DNA of 64,000 bases from Aquimarina spongiae (GCF_900141785.1 NZ_FQYP01000003.1:1-64000); one strand, 5' to 3'. Numbered from the stretch's first letter, positions 37,151 through 46,319 are shown. Made by a program: numbers and translations. The notes: a model not told the origin generated them from the sequence alone.

Positions 37151-38668
37151 CTAATTCTTTAACTGCTGTAGTCTATGAATTGCATTTTGATTTTCGGGAT
37201 TCAATTCCAGGGATTTTTTGAAGTTCGCAATGGCATTTTTTGCATCCTTTTTGATCAAATAAGCCTCGGCTAAACTATCGTACAAATTTGCCGAATTTGG
37301 ATATATATGCAAGGCTAACAAAAACACATTGATCCCATCCTCTATTCTTTTTTGGCCAAAAGACAATCTCAACCCTAGTTTATTGAGCATCCATTCTTGT
37401 AGTTCAAGGTTTGGATGTTTTGTCAAAGTTTGTTGATACAAAGGAATCAAATCTTGATATCCTTGACCCAATGCCAAATCATTAAAATCCTTATAGTTGA
37501 ATTCTTTTGTGAGGGATTTCTTCATTTTTTTTGAAATCTCATTGCTTTCCGGGGTGTTTTCAATGAATTTCTTGGCGCTAACTTCATTTTTTAATGTAGC
37601 ATTGAGAAATTGCAAGGTATACATCGAAAGCAGGTTGTAAGAGGCCATTATTTTATCATCACTTTTGTCTTGCCTTTTATCTCTATTCCCAAACAAAACG
37701 CCATAGGAACTAAAATAAGAATGAGATAGATCATGGAATTTGTAACTATACGCATTGCTGTATTGTAAAGAATCATACAGTTGAAACTTATAGTTCAATT
37801 CTTCTGGAATCTTATCCTCCTTCAAAACGATTTCAGGAATTTCTTTTTGGGCAAAATGAACATAGGGAATATTCAATCTGTTTAAATTAAAGTAAGCAGA
37901 TTTTTCCAATACATCATATCGATATCTTTCAGTTCCATCAAGACTTACTAAGGCTTTGATGTTACGATTTTTCATCACCGTAATTGCGTTAGAGAGCCCG
38001 CCAAAACTAAATCCCATTAATGCTATTTTATCTGGATCTATGCTTTTATATTTATGAATCTCTTTTAACAGGAACTCCACATCACGAGATTGCGTTTCCA
38101 TATCTTTGGTTGTTCCACCTTCTAACTGTCTGGTATCTGTACCTCTGGATGGGCTTGATATTACTACAAATCCATTACTCACCAAATACTCAAAAAGTGC
38201 AAAATTTTCTATCGATGATGCCTGATAACTAGGGGCGTACACTACTACAGGAAATGTATCGTCCAAAAAATGGACTTCAGGAAAAGCTCTCGCGTTTTCG
38301 GATAGATGCGCTTTGTTTTGAGGTGTATTCCACAAGTAAGGAAACCAATCTAGCAGAAACTCATTGGGTAAGTTTTCCCATTCTTCCTCTTCTTTCAACA
38401 CTTCCAAATAATCTAAAACAGTAAGTGGCTTGATATTTTCTTTTTTGAGATCTGCAGGATACCAAATACTAACAGGAATGGGCCTGTATATGAATTGATT
38501 ATTAAACTCATTTTTGATTTGATAGGTCCTTGTACTATCAACAGTGGTATAGTGTTTAAATCCTATAGCATACTTACCTGGATTTAAATTGATTTTTTCT
38601 AATGAAGTTTGTCCAAACAATACGCCCAATTGAAAAAGCACCAAGGCCCATAACGTTACAATTCTCAT
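37151..38668 (-). CDS. alpha/beta hydrolase with C-terminal TPR repeats
   Basis: 505 residues from the Met at 38668; the frame opens at 38776, but the inner start begins a signal peptide (MRIVTLWALVLFQLGVLFGQ). Residues about 135-340 form an alpha/beta hydrolase, with a nucleophile elbow G-F-S-F-G-G (MGFSFGG), an SLDG strand and a late SHSYF that could supply the His. The platelet-activating-factor-acetylhydrolase-like arrangement PVVVYAPSY is seen at the oxyanion region. Residues about 410-505 contain two to three TPR-like helical pairs (SANLYDSLAEAYLIKKDAKN). It is probably a periplasmic esterase or peptidase. A GTAAC sequence lies at 38717-38721. Confidence 0.82.
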   Translation of the reverse strand: MRIVTLWALVLFQLGVLFGQTSLEKINLNPGKYAIGFKHYTTVDSTRTYQIKNEFNNQFIYRPIPVSIWYPADLKKENIKPLTVLDYLEVLKEEEEWENLPNEFLLDWFPYLWNTPQNKAHLSENARAFPEVHFLDDTFPVVVYAPSYQASSIENFALFEYLVSNGFVVISSPSRGTDTRQLEGGTTKDMETQSRDVEFLLKEIHKYKSIDPDKIALMGFSFGGLSNAITVMKNRNIKALVSLDGTERYRYDVLEKSAYFNLNRLNIPYVHFAQKEIPEIVLKEDKIPEELNYKFQLYDSLQYSNAYSYKFHDLSHSYFSSYGVLFGNRDKRQDKSDDKIMASYNLLSMYTLQFLNATLKNEVSAKKFIENTPESNEISKKMKKSLTKEFNYKDFNDLALGQGYQDLIPLYQQTLTKHPNLELQEWMLNKLGLRLSFGQKRIEDGINVFLLALHIYPNSANLYDSLAEAYLIKKDAKNAIANFKKSLELNPENQNAIHRLQQLKN

Positions 38669-38783
38669 TTTTTGATGATTAGTGTTCAAACGTATAGATC
38701 CATTATTTAGATAATTGTTACAGTTCGTGGTCTCAGGGTAAGTGTATGCAATAGGAGTAACTTCTAAGTAAGCCAATCCTAGC

Positions 38784-40451
38784 TTAATTTGTGGTTTGCA
38801 ACCTGGATGCCATCAAAAAGGCGTTATAAGCATTTATTATCCTACCTGATTTGCTCAATTCTGTAAAAGAAACCTCTTTTTGGGTATTATCATCATCATT
38901 TATTTTCACTGGAATTTCAAAATAAGTTCCAGACTCCATAATAATCTTTTTTAATTCGGCTGCAGATAAGTTAGGGAAATAAGATAATAGAAGCCCTGCC
39001 AATCCTGAAACCATAGGTGCCGCCAAAGAAGTCCCCCTAGAAAACCCAAAATTATTATTTTCTTTAGTCGTATAAATTTTTACTCCAGGAGCGAAAACAT
39101 CTACAGTGTTTTTACCATAATTAGAAAAACTGGCCACAAGATTTTCATTGACTTCATAACCGCTAGCCCCAACAACGATAAAATTATTTACTAATTCTGG
39201 ACCGTCCATATAATCATTTGGAAAATATAAGTGTTTATCTGTATTAACTGCATCATTTCCTGCTCCATGTACAACGAGTACATTGTTACTTTCGGCATAT
39301 TTAATAGCATCTATGACCCAATTTTGATGTAAAGAGAATTGCTTGCCCCAACTCATGTTAATTACTTTTGCCCCATTATTTACTGCATATCGAATTGCCA
39401 TTGCGATATCCTTATCATGTTCATCCCCAGACGCAACCATGACAATAGGCATAATTTTAATGTTTTCTGAAAAGCCCATAGCTCCCAAACTATTATTTCT
39501 ATCAGAACCAATAACACCAGAAACAACTATTGAATGATTAAAAGGTACTTCCCCAGAAACAATATGATTTCCATAAATTGAATCCGTTATCTTATTGAGA
39601 TTATCACCAACGATTTCTCGTTCCTTGTAATCCAGATGGTAAGTTGTTTCAAGCATATCGCTATACCACTGGATGTAATGTTTAAACATTTTTTCTGTTC
39701 GATCATTTTGTTTTGCAGATTTAAGAAATTTTGCATGGTCATTAGTAATAGAGTCATTAGTTGAACTCAATACTTTATCCAAATCTGCAACGCTAATCTC
39801 CTCTTTTTTTGTTAGTTGCTTAATACTCGCTGAAGCTGATTCATGCCTTTTCAACCATTCCTTAAAATAATTTATTGAAGACTTTAATTTATTAATGTCA
39901 TTTGGAAGCTGTTTTTTGGCTTTTACATAAAGTTTATAGTTTGATAACTCTTCTTTGTCAATATCAGTTGAATCCTTTCCTTCAAATACTTGTTCATATT
40001 TTTTAATGACTCTTACGACCTCGGCACTTTGAAACTTAACATATTTCCCATTTGAATTTCCCAAAAAGTCCCAACCCACTTTGTCATCTATAAAACCATT
40101 GTTATCATCATCTATTCCATTATTAGCAATCTCATCTTTATTTTCCCAAATATGTTCTTTTAAATCAATATGATCTATCTCGACCTTGGTATCAATTACA
40201 GCTACTATAACTTCATCTCCTTTTGGATACTTATCCAACAAACCTGATTCGTATAACCTATCTAAACCAACTCCCGGTATTGTGTCATTTTCATAATCCT
40301 TATGATGCCAATTTTGTAGTTCTTCGTTGGATAATTTTTTTTCTTTTGAGATTAGATGATTATTTGATGATTTCTTAGGTGTTTCCTGGCAGGAAGAATG
40401 ACTAATTACCAAAAGGTAGAAAACAGTTATAACAACACTTTTTAGATTCAT
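38784..40451 (-). CDS. subtilisin-like (S8) serine peptidase lipoprotein
   Basis: 555 residues. The lipobox is HSSCQE. The catalytic triad is D87 (AVIDTKVEIDH), H306 (FNHSIVVSG) and S475 (RGTSLAAPM), and the oxyanion Asn is in HGAGND. Two features are odd. The His motif is degenerate (HSIVVSG instead of HGTHVAG, keeping the catalytic His). About 200 residues separate Asp and His, including a Lys-rich helical insert. The insert also holds a DDDNNGFIDD acidic, Ca-binding-like motif. It is likely an anchored protease facing the periplasm. The bipartite element at 40488-40515 lies upstream, and its start is 77 nt after the RDD gene stop. Confidence 0.85.
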   Translation of the reverse strand: MNLKSVVITVFYLLVISHSSCQETPKKSSNNHLISKEKKLSNEELQNWHHKDYENDTIPGVGLDRLYESGLLDKYPKGDEVIVAVIDTKVEIDHIDLKEHIWENKDEIANNGIDDDNNGFIDDKVGWDFLGNSNGKYVKFQSAEVVRVIKKYEQVFEGKDSTDIDKEELSNYKLYVKAKKQLPNDINKLKSSINYFKEWLKRHESASASIKQLTKKEEISVADLDKVLSSTNDSITNDHAKFLKSAKQNDRTEKMFKHYIQWYSDMLETTYHLDYKEREIVGDNLNKITDSIYGNHIVSGEVPFNHSIVVSGVIGSDRNNSLGAMGFSENIKIMPIVMVASGDEHDKDIAMAIRYAVNNGAKVINMSWGKQFSLHQNWVIDAIKYAESNNVLVVHGAGNDAVNTDKHLYFPNDYMDGPELVNNFIVVGASGYEVNENLVASFSNYGKNTVDVFAPGVKIYTTKENNNFGFSRGTSLAAPMVSGLAGLLLSYFPNLSAAELKKIIMESGTYFEIPVKINDDDNTQKEVSFTELSKSGRIINAYNAFLMASRLQTTN

Positions 40452-40487
40452 TTTTTAATTCAGTTTTATTGGCTTTGATGTTTAATA

Positions 40488-40515
40488 TATGTGTTGTAAC
40501 GAGTTAAAATGTTAC
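40488..40515 (-). promoter_or_regulatory. bipartite GTAAC-N11-TTACAACACATA element
   Basis: On the minus strand GTAAC (40515-40511), 11 bases, then TTACAACACATA (40499-40488), ending 37 nt before the subtilase start at 40451. It is the third matching copy; past the 12-base box it continues with TATTAAA, close to the ATTAAAG following the copy at 57235. Confidence 0.6.
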
Positions 40516-40528
40516 GTTGTTCTTTTGA

Positions 40529-41044
40529 CTATTCTATGGGCTGATTCATTTCAATTTTTGTATTTGATACTTTATCGTATAAACTACTTTTCCCTCCCGA
40601 AATAACAATACTGATTAGATAAATCACAATAATAACCTGGGGTAATATGAGAGTAATCCAAACCCAAACCGGAGGGTTTTGATCAGATTTTGAATAGAAA
40701 ACAATCCAATGTACCCCAGTATGCGCAATTTCCCAAGGCAACAGCTTTAAGATATTTCTTGTAAGAACATGTGGTTTACTATTTTGAGAATCAGAGCGAA
40801 CTGAAATATTTAAGATTCTTTTTCCAACTGTAGCTCTAGTTTTGCTTTGTTCTGACAAGAAAAAATAAAAGAACACTGGCAATGTTAATGAAATGAACCC
40901 CACCAGCTGAGCACTAATAGGTGTTAAAGGGATTTTTTTAAAATTGAAGATAGTCGCGATACCAAATAAAAGAATGGCATAGATGGCGATGATGATATAA
41001 TCAATCATGTACGCTACTAATCTTCTTATAACTATTTTTTTCAT
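40529..41044 (-). CDS. RDD family membrane protein
   Basis: 171 residues. It begins with R8 and D15 spaced as in RDD proteins (RRLVAYMIDYIII), then hydrophobic segments at about 14-32, 46-62 and 128-150. Between them are TVGKRILNISVR, the conserved G-K-x-I-x-x-x-x-V-R motif, and RNILKLLPWEI. RDD proteins have been linked to transport of Na+/H+ or other small solutes in a few cases; the function here is unknown. Its start is 8 nt downstream of the CIA30 gene stop, so the two are probably cotranscribed. Confidence 0.85.
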   Translation of the reverse strand: MKKIVIRRLVAYMIDYIIIAIYAILLFGIATIFNFKKIPLTPISAQLVGFISLTLPVFFYFFLSEQSKTRATVGKRILNISVRSDSQNSKPHVLTRNILKLLPWEIAHTGVHWIVFYSKSDQNPPVWVWITLILPQVIIVIYLISIVISGGKSSLYDKVSNTKIEMNQPIE

Positions 41045-41052
41045 AAGTTGAA

Positions 41053-41583
41053 TTATCTCAATGCTACGGTATCTATGAACAACTGAAATTCTTCTTCATT
41101 TTTGTTCCCGATTAAAAAAGCAATTTCCTCAATATACTCTCCCGAAAAATTTGGTTGCTCAAGTTTTCTCCCTCTAAATGTTGGATACATAACTTCTAAA
41201 GGGATTTGAATTTCCTGCCAATCACCATTTGTAGAGAAGTAAGAGATATAAGAATAATAATCTCTCGAATTGGCTTTTAGTCTAAATTGATATTTTTTAC
41301 CATCTCCTTTTATTTTAAGAACAATCTTAGTGTAACCCTTCACCGATATTCTTTCGAATCTATGTCTTACAGAAGAGAACCCTCCATTATTTTCTAGGGA
41401 TACATTTCCTTTGAAAACTCCATGACCTTCAGGACTTAACTCTAAAGAGCCTGATGATCTTCCTCCCATCACCACATCATCGACTACTAGCCAGTCTTTT
41501 AAATCCGTATTTGGATTAAAATCAAAAATGATTTGTGATGATAGCGAAGCAAACATGATAATCATAGTTATTAAATACTTCAT
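41053..41583 (-). CDS. CIA30 family protein (complex I intermediate-associated 30-like)
   Basis: 176 residues with an N-terminal signal-like hydrophobic stretch (about 3-20). The CIA30 pattern follows: DWLVVDDVVMGGRSSGSL, GVFKGNVSLENNGGFSSVR and late GEYIEEIAFLIGNK. The fold is a galactose-binding-like jelly roll (CBM11-like). In bacteria the role is not known, and the name derives from a mitochondrial assembly factor. It is probably secreted into the periplasm. It precedes the RDD gene with an 8-nt gap. Confidence 0.85.
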   Translation of the reverse strand: MKYLITMIIMFASLSSQIIFDFNPNTDLKDWLVVDDVVMGGRSSGSLELSPEGHGVFKGNVSLENNGGFSSVRHRFERISVKGYTKIVLKIKGDGKKYQFRLKANSRDYYSYISYFSTNGDWQEIQIPLEVMYPTFRGRKLEQPNFSGEYIEEIAFLIGNKNEEEFQLFIDTVALR

Positions 41584-41684
41584 GATTTAGCAATTGTCAA
41601 CTTTTAGAACGTTTCCTAATAAATATAAAACATACTAAAAACTGATGTTTTTTGATAACAAGATACTAAATATTAGATATAACA

Positions 41685-41710
41685 ACGGTTCGAGTTTACA
41701 CCCGAACCGT
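41685..41710 (-). terminator. hairpin downstream of the VOC lipoprotein gene
   Basis: ACGGTTCG and CGAACCGT form a perfect eight-base-pair stem with a ten-base loop, 30 nt after the stop at 41740. The following minus-strand sequence (TTGTTATATC) is only moderately T-rich, so termination is probable rather than certain. Confidence 0.55.
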
Positions 41711-41739
41711 CATTGTGGTTATAAATTTTATACGATCTT

Positions 41740-42234
41740 TTAATGAGGAGAATGTAGCCCTAGTTTATTTCCTTCCGTGTCCAAAAACAAGGCAAAAAAT
41801 CCACTTTCATCTGCATGAGCAGTTTTGGGGACAATGATGCTGCCACCATTTTTCTCAACCTTATCGAGTATGGTTTGAAGATTATTACCGCCATTTAGAT
41901 ATATAGTTACTCCATCCGCAGAGGGTTTGAAATCTTCTCCTTTCATGATGACTCCCATCACCGTTTGGTTTTGATACGGGAATATACCCATTTCCATTCC
42001 TGGCATTTCCATTTTTTCGATATCCAACTCCAAAATTGTGTGATAAAAACGAATTGCTCGCGAAATATCTGTAGCCGGAATCTCAAAAAGGGAAACAAAA
42101 CTATTCATATCATTTACATTTTTTTCTGCTGTTGTCGGCTGGATTTCGGTTTCTGGGTTAGACTTGCTTTGATCTTTACAGCTAATAACGCTTAAGATCA
42201 AAAAAACTGAAACCCCTAGTATTTTTCTTTTCAT
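41740..42234 (-). CDS. VOC (glyoxalase-fold) lipoprotein
   Basis: 164 residues. The N-terminal signal ends in SVISCKDQ, a lipobox. Residues about 45-164 form one glyoxalase/bleomycin-resistance (VOC) domain with FEIPATDISRAIRFYHTIL at the start and a final DTEGNKLGLHSP strand. The metal-site residues of true glyoxalases are not clearly conserved; the late Glu and His are compatible with binding. It is probably a lipid-anchored small-molecule binding or stress protein. An AraC gene lies upstream in the same direction with a 75-nt gap. Confidence 0.82.
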   Translation of the reverse strand: MKRKILGVSVFLILSVISCKDQSKSNPETEIQPTTAEKNVNDMNSFVSLFEIPATDISRAIRFYHTILELDIEKMEMPGMEMGIFPYQNQTVMGVIMKGEDFKPSADGVTIYLNGGNNLQTILDKVEKNGGSIIVPKTAHADESGFFALFLDTEGNKLGLHSPH

Positions 42235-42309
42235 TCTTTTAAATAAGTTTATATCATAAAATTAATGGTAATCAACAATTTGAAATTGTAAAAATGCGAC
42301 ACCTACCTC

Positions 42310-43122
42310 CTATTTGTAGAAAAGGGTTGAAAGCTCCATGTTTTTGTTTCCTAAAAATTCCTTTGGCGTAGTCCCAACGAATTCTTTAAAGTCCTTATTA
42401 AAATGGGCTTGATCAAAATATTCACTTTCATAGGCAATTGTGGTCAAGCTTTCTTTATCATCGAGCAACATTTGTAAAGCCGATTGTAAACGCAATACCC
42501 TACCCAACTGTTTTGGACTAATACCTATTTGTTTTTTGAAATTTCTTTCGAGCTGTCTTCTTTTTGATAGATCTTCTTTCAATATTTGATGTATAGAACT
42601 ACTTCCATTGGTAATAAGAAGGGCATCTACGGTAGTTTTCACTAAGTTTTCAATAGTTGAATGCTGATTCAATTTGTCAAAAAGAAAGGTTTCAATAATC
42701 TCTATACGTTCTTCGGTATCGGACGCATTATCTATCTTCTGCTCCAATACTTGCCCATCCATCTTTCCAAACAAATCTTTGATCGGGGTCTCTTTATCAA
42801 CAAGCTTTTCGAGAGGAGTATTCACAAAATTTGCAAACCCATGTGGATAAAAGCAAATTGCAAATGACTTGACATCACCCAAGGGTTCTATAAAGTAGGA
42901 TTTTGTTCTTTGTCCCATTATCATGGCGTCAGGATGCACTACAAATTCATCTTCAGAGATATATTTTTTGATTTTGTCCTTCAGGTTAAAGGTCATCTCG
43001 ATACATCCATCTGGAATGATTTTTTGCTTTTCATTATTTGGATCAAAAGGGACTTCCAAAGTCCAATAAAATTTGACCAAAGCACTTAGATCGGGATGTG
43101 GCTTAAATGTCTGATAATCCAT
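42310..43122 (-). CDS. AraC family transcriptional regulator
   Basis: 270 residues from MDYQTFKP at 43122 (or one Met earlier at 43125). The longer frame back to 43197 overlaps rraA and is rejected. The N-terminal region (about 1-150) has the DUF6597-like sensor feel (LVKFYWTLEVPF, KIIPDGCIEMTFN). The C-terminal AraC helix-turn-helix (about 165-260) contains KRRQLERNFKKQIGISPKQL and AHFNKDFKEFVGTTPKEF. The start follows the rraA stop by 4 nt, so the two are probably one transcript. Targets are unknown. Confidence 0.88.
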   Translation of the reverse strand: MDYQTFKPHPDLSALVKFYWTLEVPFDPNNEKQKIIPDGCIEMTFNLKDKIKKYISEDEFVVHPDAMIMGQRTKSYFIEPLGDVKSFAICFYPHGFANFVNTPLEKLVDKETPIKDLFGKMDGQVLEQKIDNASDTEERIEIIETFLFDKLNQHSTIENLVKTTVDALLITNGSSSIHQILKEDLSKRRQLERNFKKQIGISPKQLGRVLRLQSALQMLLDDKESLTTIAYESEYFDQAHFNKDFKEFVGTTPKEFLGNKNMELSTLFYK

Positions 43123-43126
43123 CATA

Positions 43127-43615
43127 TTATATATTGTTAACCAACTTTTCAGATGATAATAACACCCCATCCAAATCGGCATAAACGTAGTGTGCATTCT
43201 TAATTCTAGTGCCTTCGATTATCAATTCTTCACCCAATACACCTACATTTCTTTTGACACTTTTTACTGGACATGTTCCTATTGCTTTAATGCCAACATC
43301 CATAGTATTAATTTCCTTAGAGTCTCTAATGCAACCATACACCAATATTCCTTCCCAATGATTATCTATAGCCAGCTTTGCTATATTATCTCCTACCAGG
43401 GCGCAACGCCGAGATCCTCCTCCATCAATCACCAAGACCTTACCACTTCCATCGTTTTCAAGCATTTTTCTAACATAGGTATTATCCTCATAGACTTTTA
43501 AGGTGACCACCTCTCCTGCAAAACTTTCTTTTTTACCAAAATGTTTAAAATCTACATTGAGTAGGGTAAGTCGTTCTGCATGTTGATCCCAAAGATCGGC
43601 TGTAATAATTTCCAT
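43127..43615 (-). CDS. rraA: RraA family protein (RNase E inhibitor / HMG aldolase fold)
   Basis: 162 residues, the full RraA length. Diagnostic segments are VLVIDGGGSRRCALVGDN, GILVYGCIRDSKEI and VNNI at the end; the G-G-G-S-x-R and G-C-I-R-D motifs line the trimer active site. Two activities are known in the family: inhibition of RNase E and 4-hydroxy-4-methyl-2-oxoglutarate aldolase with a divalent metal. Bacteroidota usually have RNase E/G homologues, but the sequence alone does not decide between the two. It is followed after 4 nt by an AraC regulator. Confidence 0.88.
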   Translation of the reverse strand: MEIITADLWDQHAERLTLLNVDFKHFGKKESFAGEVVTLKVYEDNTYVRKMLENDGSGKVLVIDGGGSRRCALVGDNIAKLAIDNHWEGILVYGCIRDSKEINTMDVGIKAIGTCPVKSVKRNVGVLGEELIIEGTRIKNAHYVYADLDGVLLSSEKLVNNI

Positions 43616-43649
43616 GGTTATTGCTTTCTGTTTTTATGATGATAATGTT

Positions 43650-44303
43650 TTAATATTTAATCGTCAAATTCAACTCCAAAAATTCCCTTGATTTTCCTTG
43701 ACGTATATTGTCAAATTCGAGAGTTAGGTGCATTCTATTTCCTGTTGTAAATTCGATGAGATCTACATCTTGAAAATAGTTGACAAATTTGGTTCCATAA
43801 TTAAGAGTGGGCATTTCAAATTCCACTCGAGTGAGTAACTCAATTTGGTTTGCATGTCCCGTAGGTTCTGTATGAGGTTTCTTTTCGCCACGATAAGGAA
43901 GTCTAAAAGTCCAAGGTAATTTTGGATATTCTTGGTTGGGGATAATGTCTATTGACATTCCTTTGGGAAAATAATTCGGTTGGTAAATTTTGCTGGACTC
44001 AAAAAGTTGATCCGTGGATGCATCGTTTACCAAGCACAAGCCAAACGGTGAATGTTCATTGTTCTCGAATTGAGAGCGTTCCCATAGTTTTGTTGGAGCA
44101 GTCAATTCACTTTGAATTTCCTTTTCGTTAACCACCCATAAAATCTCGAGGAAGAAATTTTCAAAATAGAATTTTCGATTCGTTGTTCCTTGTCCAGGAT
44201 GCAATCGACTACTACCTTCGGTCAAACCAAAATCAATCAAGCTATCTGCTTCTTTATCTCCGGTATTGGAAAATATAAATATGTGATCAACCTCCATATT
44301 CAA
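43650..44303 (-). CDS. VOC family protein
   Basis: 217 residues. The opening VDHIFIFSNTGD and the following GLTEGSSRLHPGQGTTNRKFYF, ending in FFLEILWV, match a glyoxalase-like VOC subgroup of about 210-220 residues in Bacteroidota. Histidine and glutamate of the first half (H8, E54-like) would be a metal pair. No signal peptide; cytoplasmic. No known substrate. The gene lies upstream of rraA in the same direction with a 34-nt gap. Confidence 0.75.
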   Translation of the reverse strand: MNMEVDHIFIFSNTGDKEADSLIDFGLTEGSSRLHPGQGTTNRKFYFENFFLEILWVVNEKEIQSELTAPTKLWERSQFENNEHSPFGLCLVNDASTDQLFESSKIYQPNYFPKGMSIDIIPNQEYPKLPWTFRLPYRGEKKPHTEPTGHANQIELLTRVEFEMPTLNYGTKFVNYFQDVDLIEFTTGNRMHLTLEFDNIRQGKSREFLELNLTIKY

Positions 44304-44498
44304 TAAATAGCATCCAAAGTTTTATAACGGACTAGCATATGAAAAACAGTGGGGTTTCCCTTCACTAACTTTTCAATGTTATAGGATTATAAATTTATTA
44401 AATTCATTTCCGTTTAAATGCTTAATAGATACTTTTTTATTCAGATAGCAGTTTTTTGTAACATATATGCATTTTGGGTTTTTGATATCGCTCAGTAT

Positions 44499-45221
44499 TC
44501 ATTCCTTTAGCGTATAATTCTGCATTAAAAAATCAATTGTAAATCCCATGTTCAAATACATGTTTTTTGCCATCTCTGATGCTTGTAACGTAGCTATATT
44601 ACAGTTAAGGTCAATTGCCCTATTCAAAACATATTGCATGATATTCCATGCATAACCTTTTTTTCTTTGAGCAGGAATAATGCCCAAACTATGGATTCCG
44701 GCTACGTTGTTAGTGATTACCAGCATTACAGTTCCTACAATATTCCCATGATCATATATCAGAAAATAGCGCACATCATCACAAGTTTTTACTACAACAT
44801 TTGCTGCGATTTGATATCCAAAAGCTTCAGAAAAAGCAGTACTCCATAACAAAGCTTTGGCTTCATCATCTACTAGTATACATTCTAGCTCTCTTTTGAT
44901 TTCATTTTTTCCGTTAAGAGGCAAACTCATACCGTATTGTAGCGATTTAAGTGCAAAAAGCTGCTGAGTCTCTAAGGAATTATCTTCCTGAATTTCATTA
45001 AAACAGGAGAAGGTCAACTCAGGGTATTCTTTCATTTTTACACTTATTTCTTTTAATGACTCTTCAGATAGTGTTGAAGTCGACCAAATTCTATTAGGCC
45101 ATTCCGTATTATTTATTTTAGCAATGGTATACGTTAACTTTTCTTCAAATCCCTGAAAAGCTTTCCCTGCTAATCCCCATAAACGGGTCAAATTATTGAT
45201 ATTTCGTTTTACGTTTTTCAT
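44499..45221 (-). CDS. GNAT family N-acetyltransferase (coupled to DMT transporter)
   Basis: 240 residues from MKNVKRNI at 45221. The longer frame overlaps the transporter gene heavily, whereas this ATG overlaps its stop as ATGA (45218-45221), a classic translational coupling. The GNAT domain is C-terminal (about 110-235) with GIHSLGIIPAQRKKGYAWNI as the acetyl-CoA loop region and LQASEMAKNMYLNMGF afterwards. The N-terminal 100 residues are helical and unrecognised, possibly an ancient second GNAT half. Acceptor is unknown; the gene pair suggests modification of something handled by the transporter. Confidence 0.8.
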   Translation of the reverse strand: MKNVKRNINNLTRLWGLAGKAFQGFEEKLTYTIAKINNTEWPNRIWSTSTLSEESLKEISVKMKEYPELTFSCFNEIQEDNSLETQQLFALKSLQYGMSLPLNGKNEIKRELECILVDDEAKALLWSTAFSEAFGYQIAANVVVKTCDDVRYFLIYDHGNIVGTVMLVITNNVAGIHSLGIIPAQRKKGYAWNIMQYVLNRAIDLNCNIATLQASEMAKNMYLNMGFTIDFLMQNYTLKE

Positions 45222-45667
45222 TTTGAATTGATTAAGATGATTCCTACAATCATTGCAAATGCACCTACCAGACGTTTTGCAGTTAAGGGTTCTACAGGCA
45301 GGTTTAACCAACCAAATTTCCCTGCTATTAACGAAAAAATAAGTTGTCCGCACAGACCGAGTGCAATCATTTTTGAAATTCCAAGTTTTGGGATGGTATA
45401 GAAATAAAGTGTTATACCAATCATACTAAATAATCCGCCGATAAACCATAAAAACCAAGGTACTTGGCCAAAGATTTGAAGCTGAATATTTCCTTTACTG
45501 ATAACTAACAAAATAAGTAAACCAAAAACAACACTCGTTATAGAAGTTGATATTACTGCAATAATAGGTTGCTTAAGAATTGAACCCAACTGTGTGTTGA
45601 ATCCAGCTTGAACGGCAAGAAAAACCCCGCCCGTAAATGCAAGTGTGTATATTAATATTGATTTCAT
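45218..45667 (-). CDS. DMT-superfamily transporter, YdcZ/DUF606-like
   Basis: 149 residues with five hydrophobic segments. It opens with MKSILIYTLAFTGGVFLAVQAGFNTQLG, the N-A-Q/QAGFNTQLG feature of the YdcZ (DUF606) group, and closes with RLVGAFAMIVGIILI. It is half the size of EamA proteins and probably functions as a dimer. Substrate unknown. It is coupled to the GNAT gene by a 4-nt overlap and lies downstream of the Crp/Fnr regulator (49-nt gap), which may control it. Confidence 0.85.
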   Translation of the reverse strand: MKSILIYTLAFTGGVFLAVQAGFNTQLGSILKQPIIAVISTSITSVVFGLLILLVISKGNIQLQIFGQVPWFLWFIGGLFSMIGITLYFYTIPKLGISKMIALGLCGQLIFSLIAGKFGWLNLPVEPLTAKRLVGAFAMIVGIILINSK

Positions 45668-45716
45668 ATTGCAAAGTTCAAGAAGAACAAGTTCTTTTTC
45701 CTTTACATATGTTGAT

Positions 45717-46319
45717 TCAGGTGTGTTTTTTTATTTTTTTTCGAATTCTACTTAATTGCGTGGGGGTAATCCCCAGATTAGAAGCTATGTAATGTAAAGG
45801 AATACGCTCTTCAATCTTAGGGTGGGCATTGATAAAATCAAGATATCGTTCTTCGGCATCTTTTAAAACAATATTGATCTCTCGTTTTTCTTTATCGAGC
45901 ACCCATTTTTTTTCGAGATAGGCTATATAAAAGTCCTTGAGTTCAGTATGTTCCTCAATAAGTTGGCGATATTGTTTGTAATCAAAACTAATGAGTATAC
46001 AAGGTTCAATTGCCTCGAGCGCAAAATTTGAAGGTTCATTTATTAAAGCAGAAACCATAGAACCCACAAAATTCTCTTTTAGGAAGATATTTTTATGGTA
46101 CAAACTTCCTTCATCACTGATATAATACGAGACAATGACTCCTTTGTACAAAATGTGTTTTTGTTTTGAAGTCTTCCCGATCTCAAGTAACATTTCTCCT
46201 TTCTTTAAATGCTTTATTTCAGAAATTGACGCAATCAATGAGACATTCGTATCGCTTACCGCACTGTATGTATTCAGAACTTTTTTGATAAATGGTATGT
46301 AGTCTTCTATATCGTTCAT
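45717..46319 (-). CDS. Crp/Fnr family transcriptional regulator
   Basis: 200 residues. The cyclic-nucleotide-binding-like beta-roll (about 25-130) includes KHLKKGEMLLEIGKTSKQKHILYKG and ENFVGSMVSAL. The C-terminal region contains a short winged helix-turn-helix, PLHYIASNLGITPTQLSRIRKK. No iron-sulfur Cys cluster is present, so it is not FNR-type. Such short Bacteroidota regulators often control a neighbouring gene; the DMT/GNAT pair is the natural candidate. No ligand can be inferred. Confidence 0.9.
   Translation of the reverse strand: MNDIEDYIPFIKKVLNTYSAVSDTNVSLIASISEIKHLKKGEMLLEIGKTSKQKHILYKGVIVSYYISDEGSLYHKNIFLKENFVGSMVSALINEPSNFALEAIEPCILISFDYKQYRQLIEEHTELKDFYIAYLEKKWVLDKEKREINIVLKDAEERYLDFINAHPKIEERIPLHYIASNLGITPTQLSRIRKKIKKHT

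Noticed and set aside
44340-44365. GTGGGG/CCCTTCAC hairpin downstream of the GNAT gene
   Set aside because: The stem has a two-base bulge and the following sequence is not clearly T-rich, so it is not listed as a terminator.
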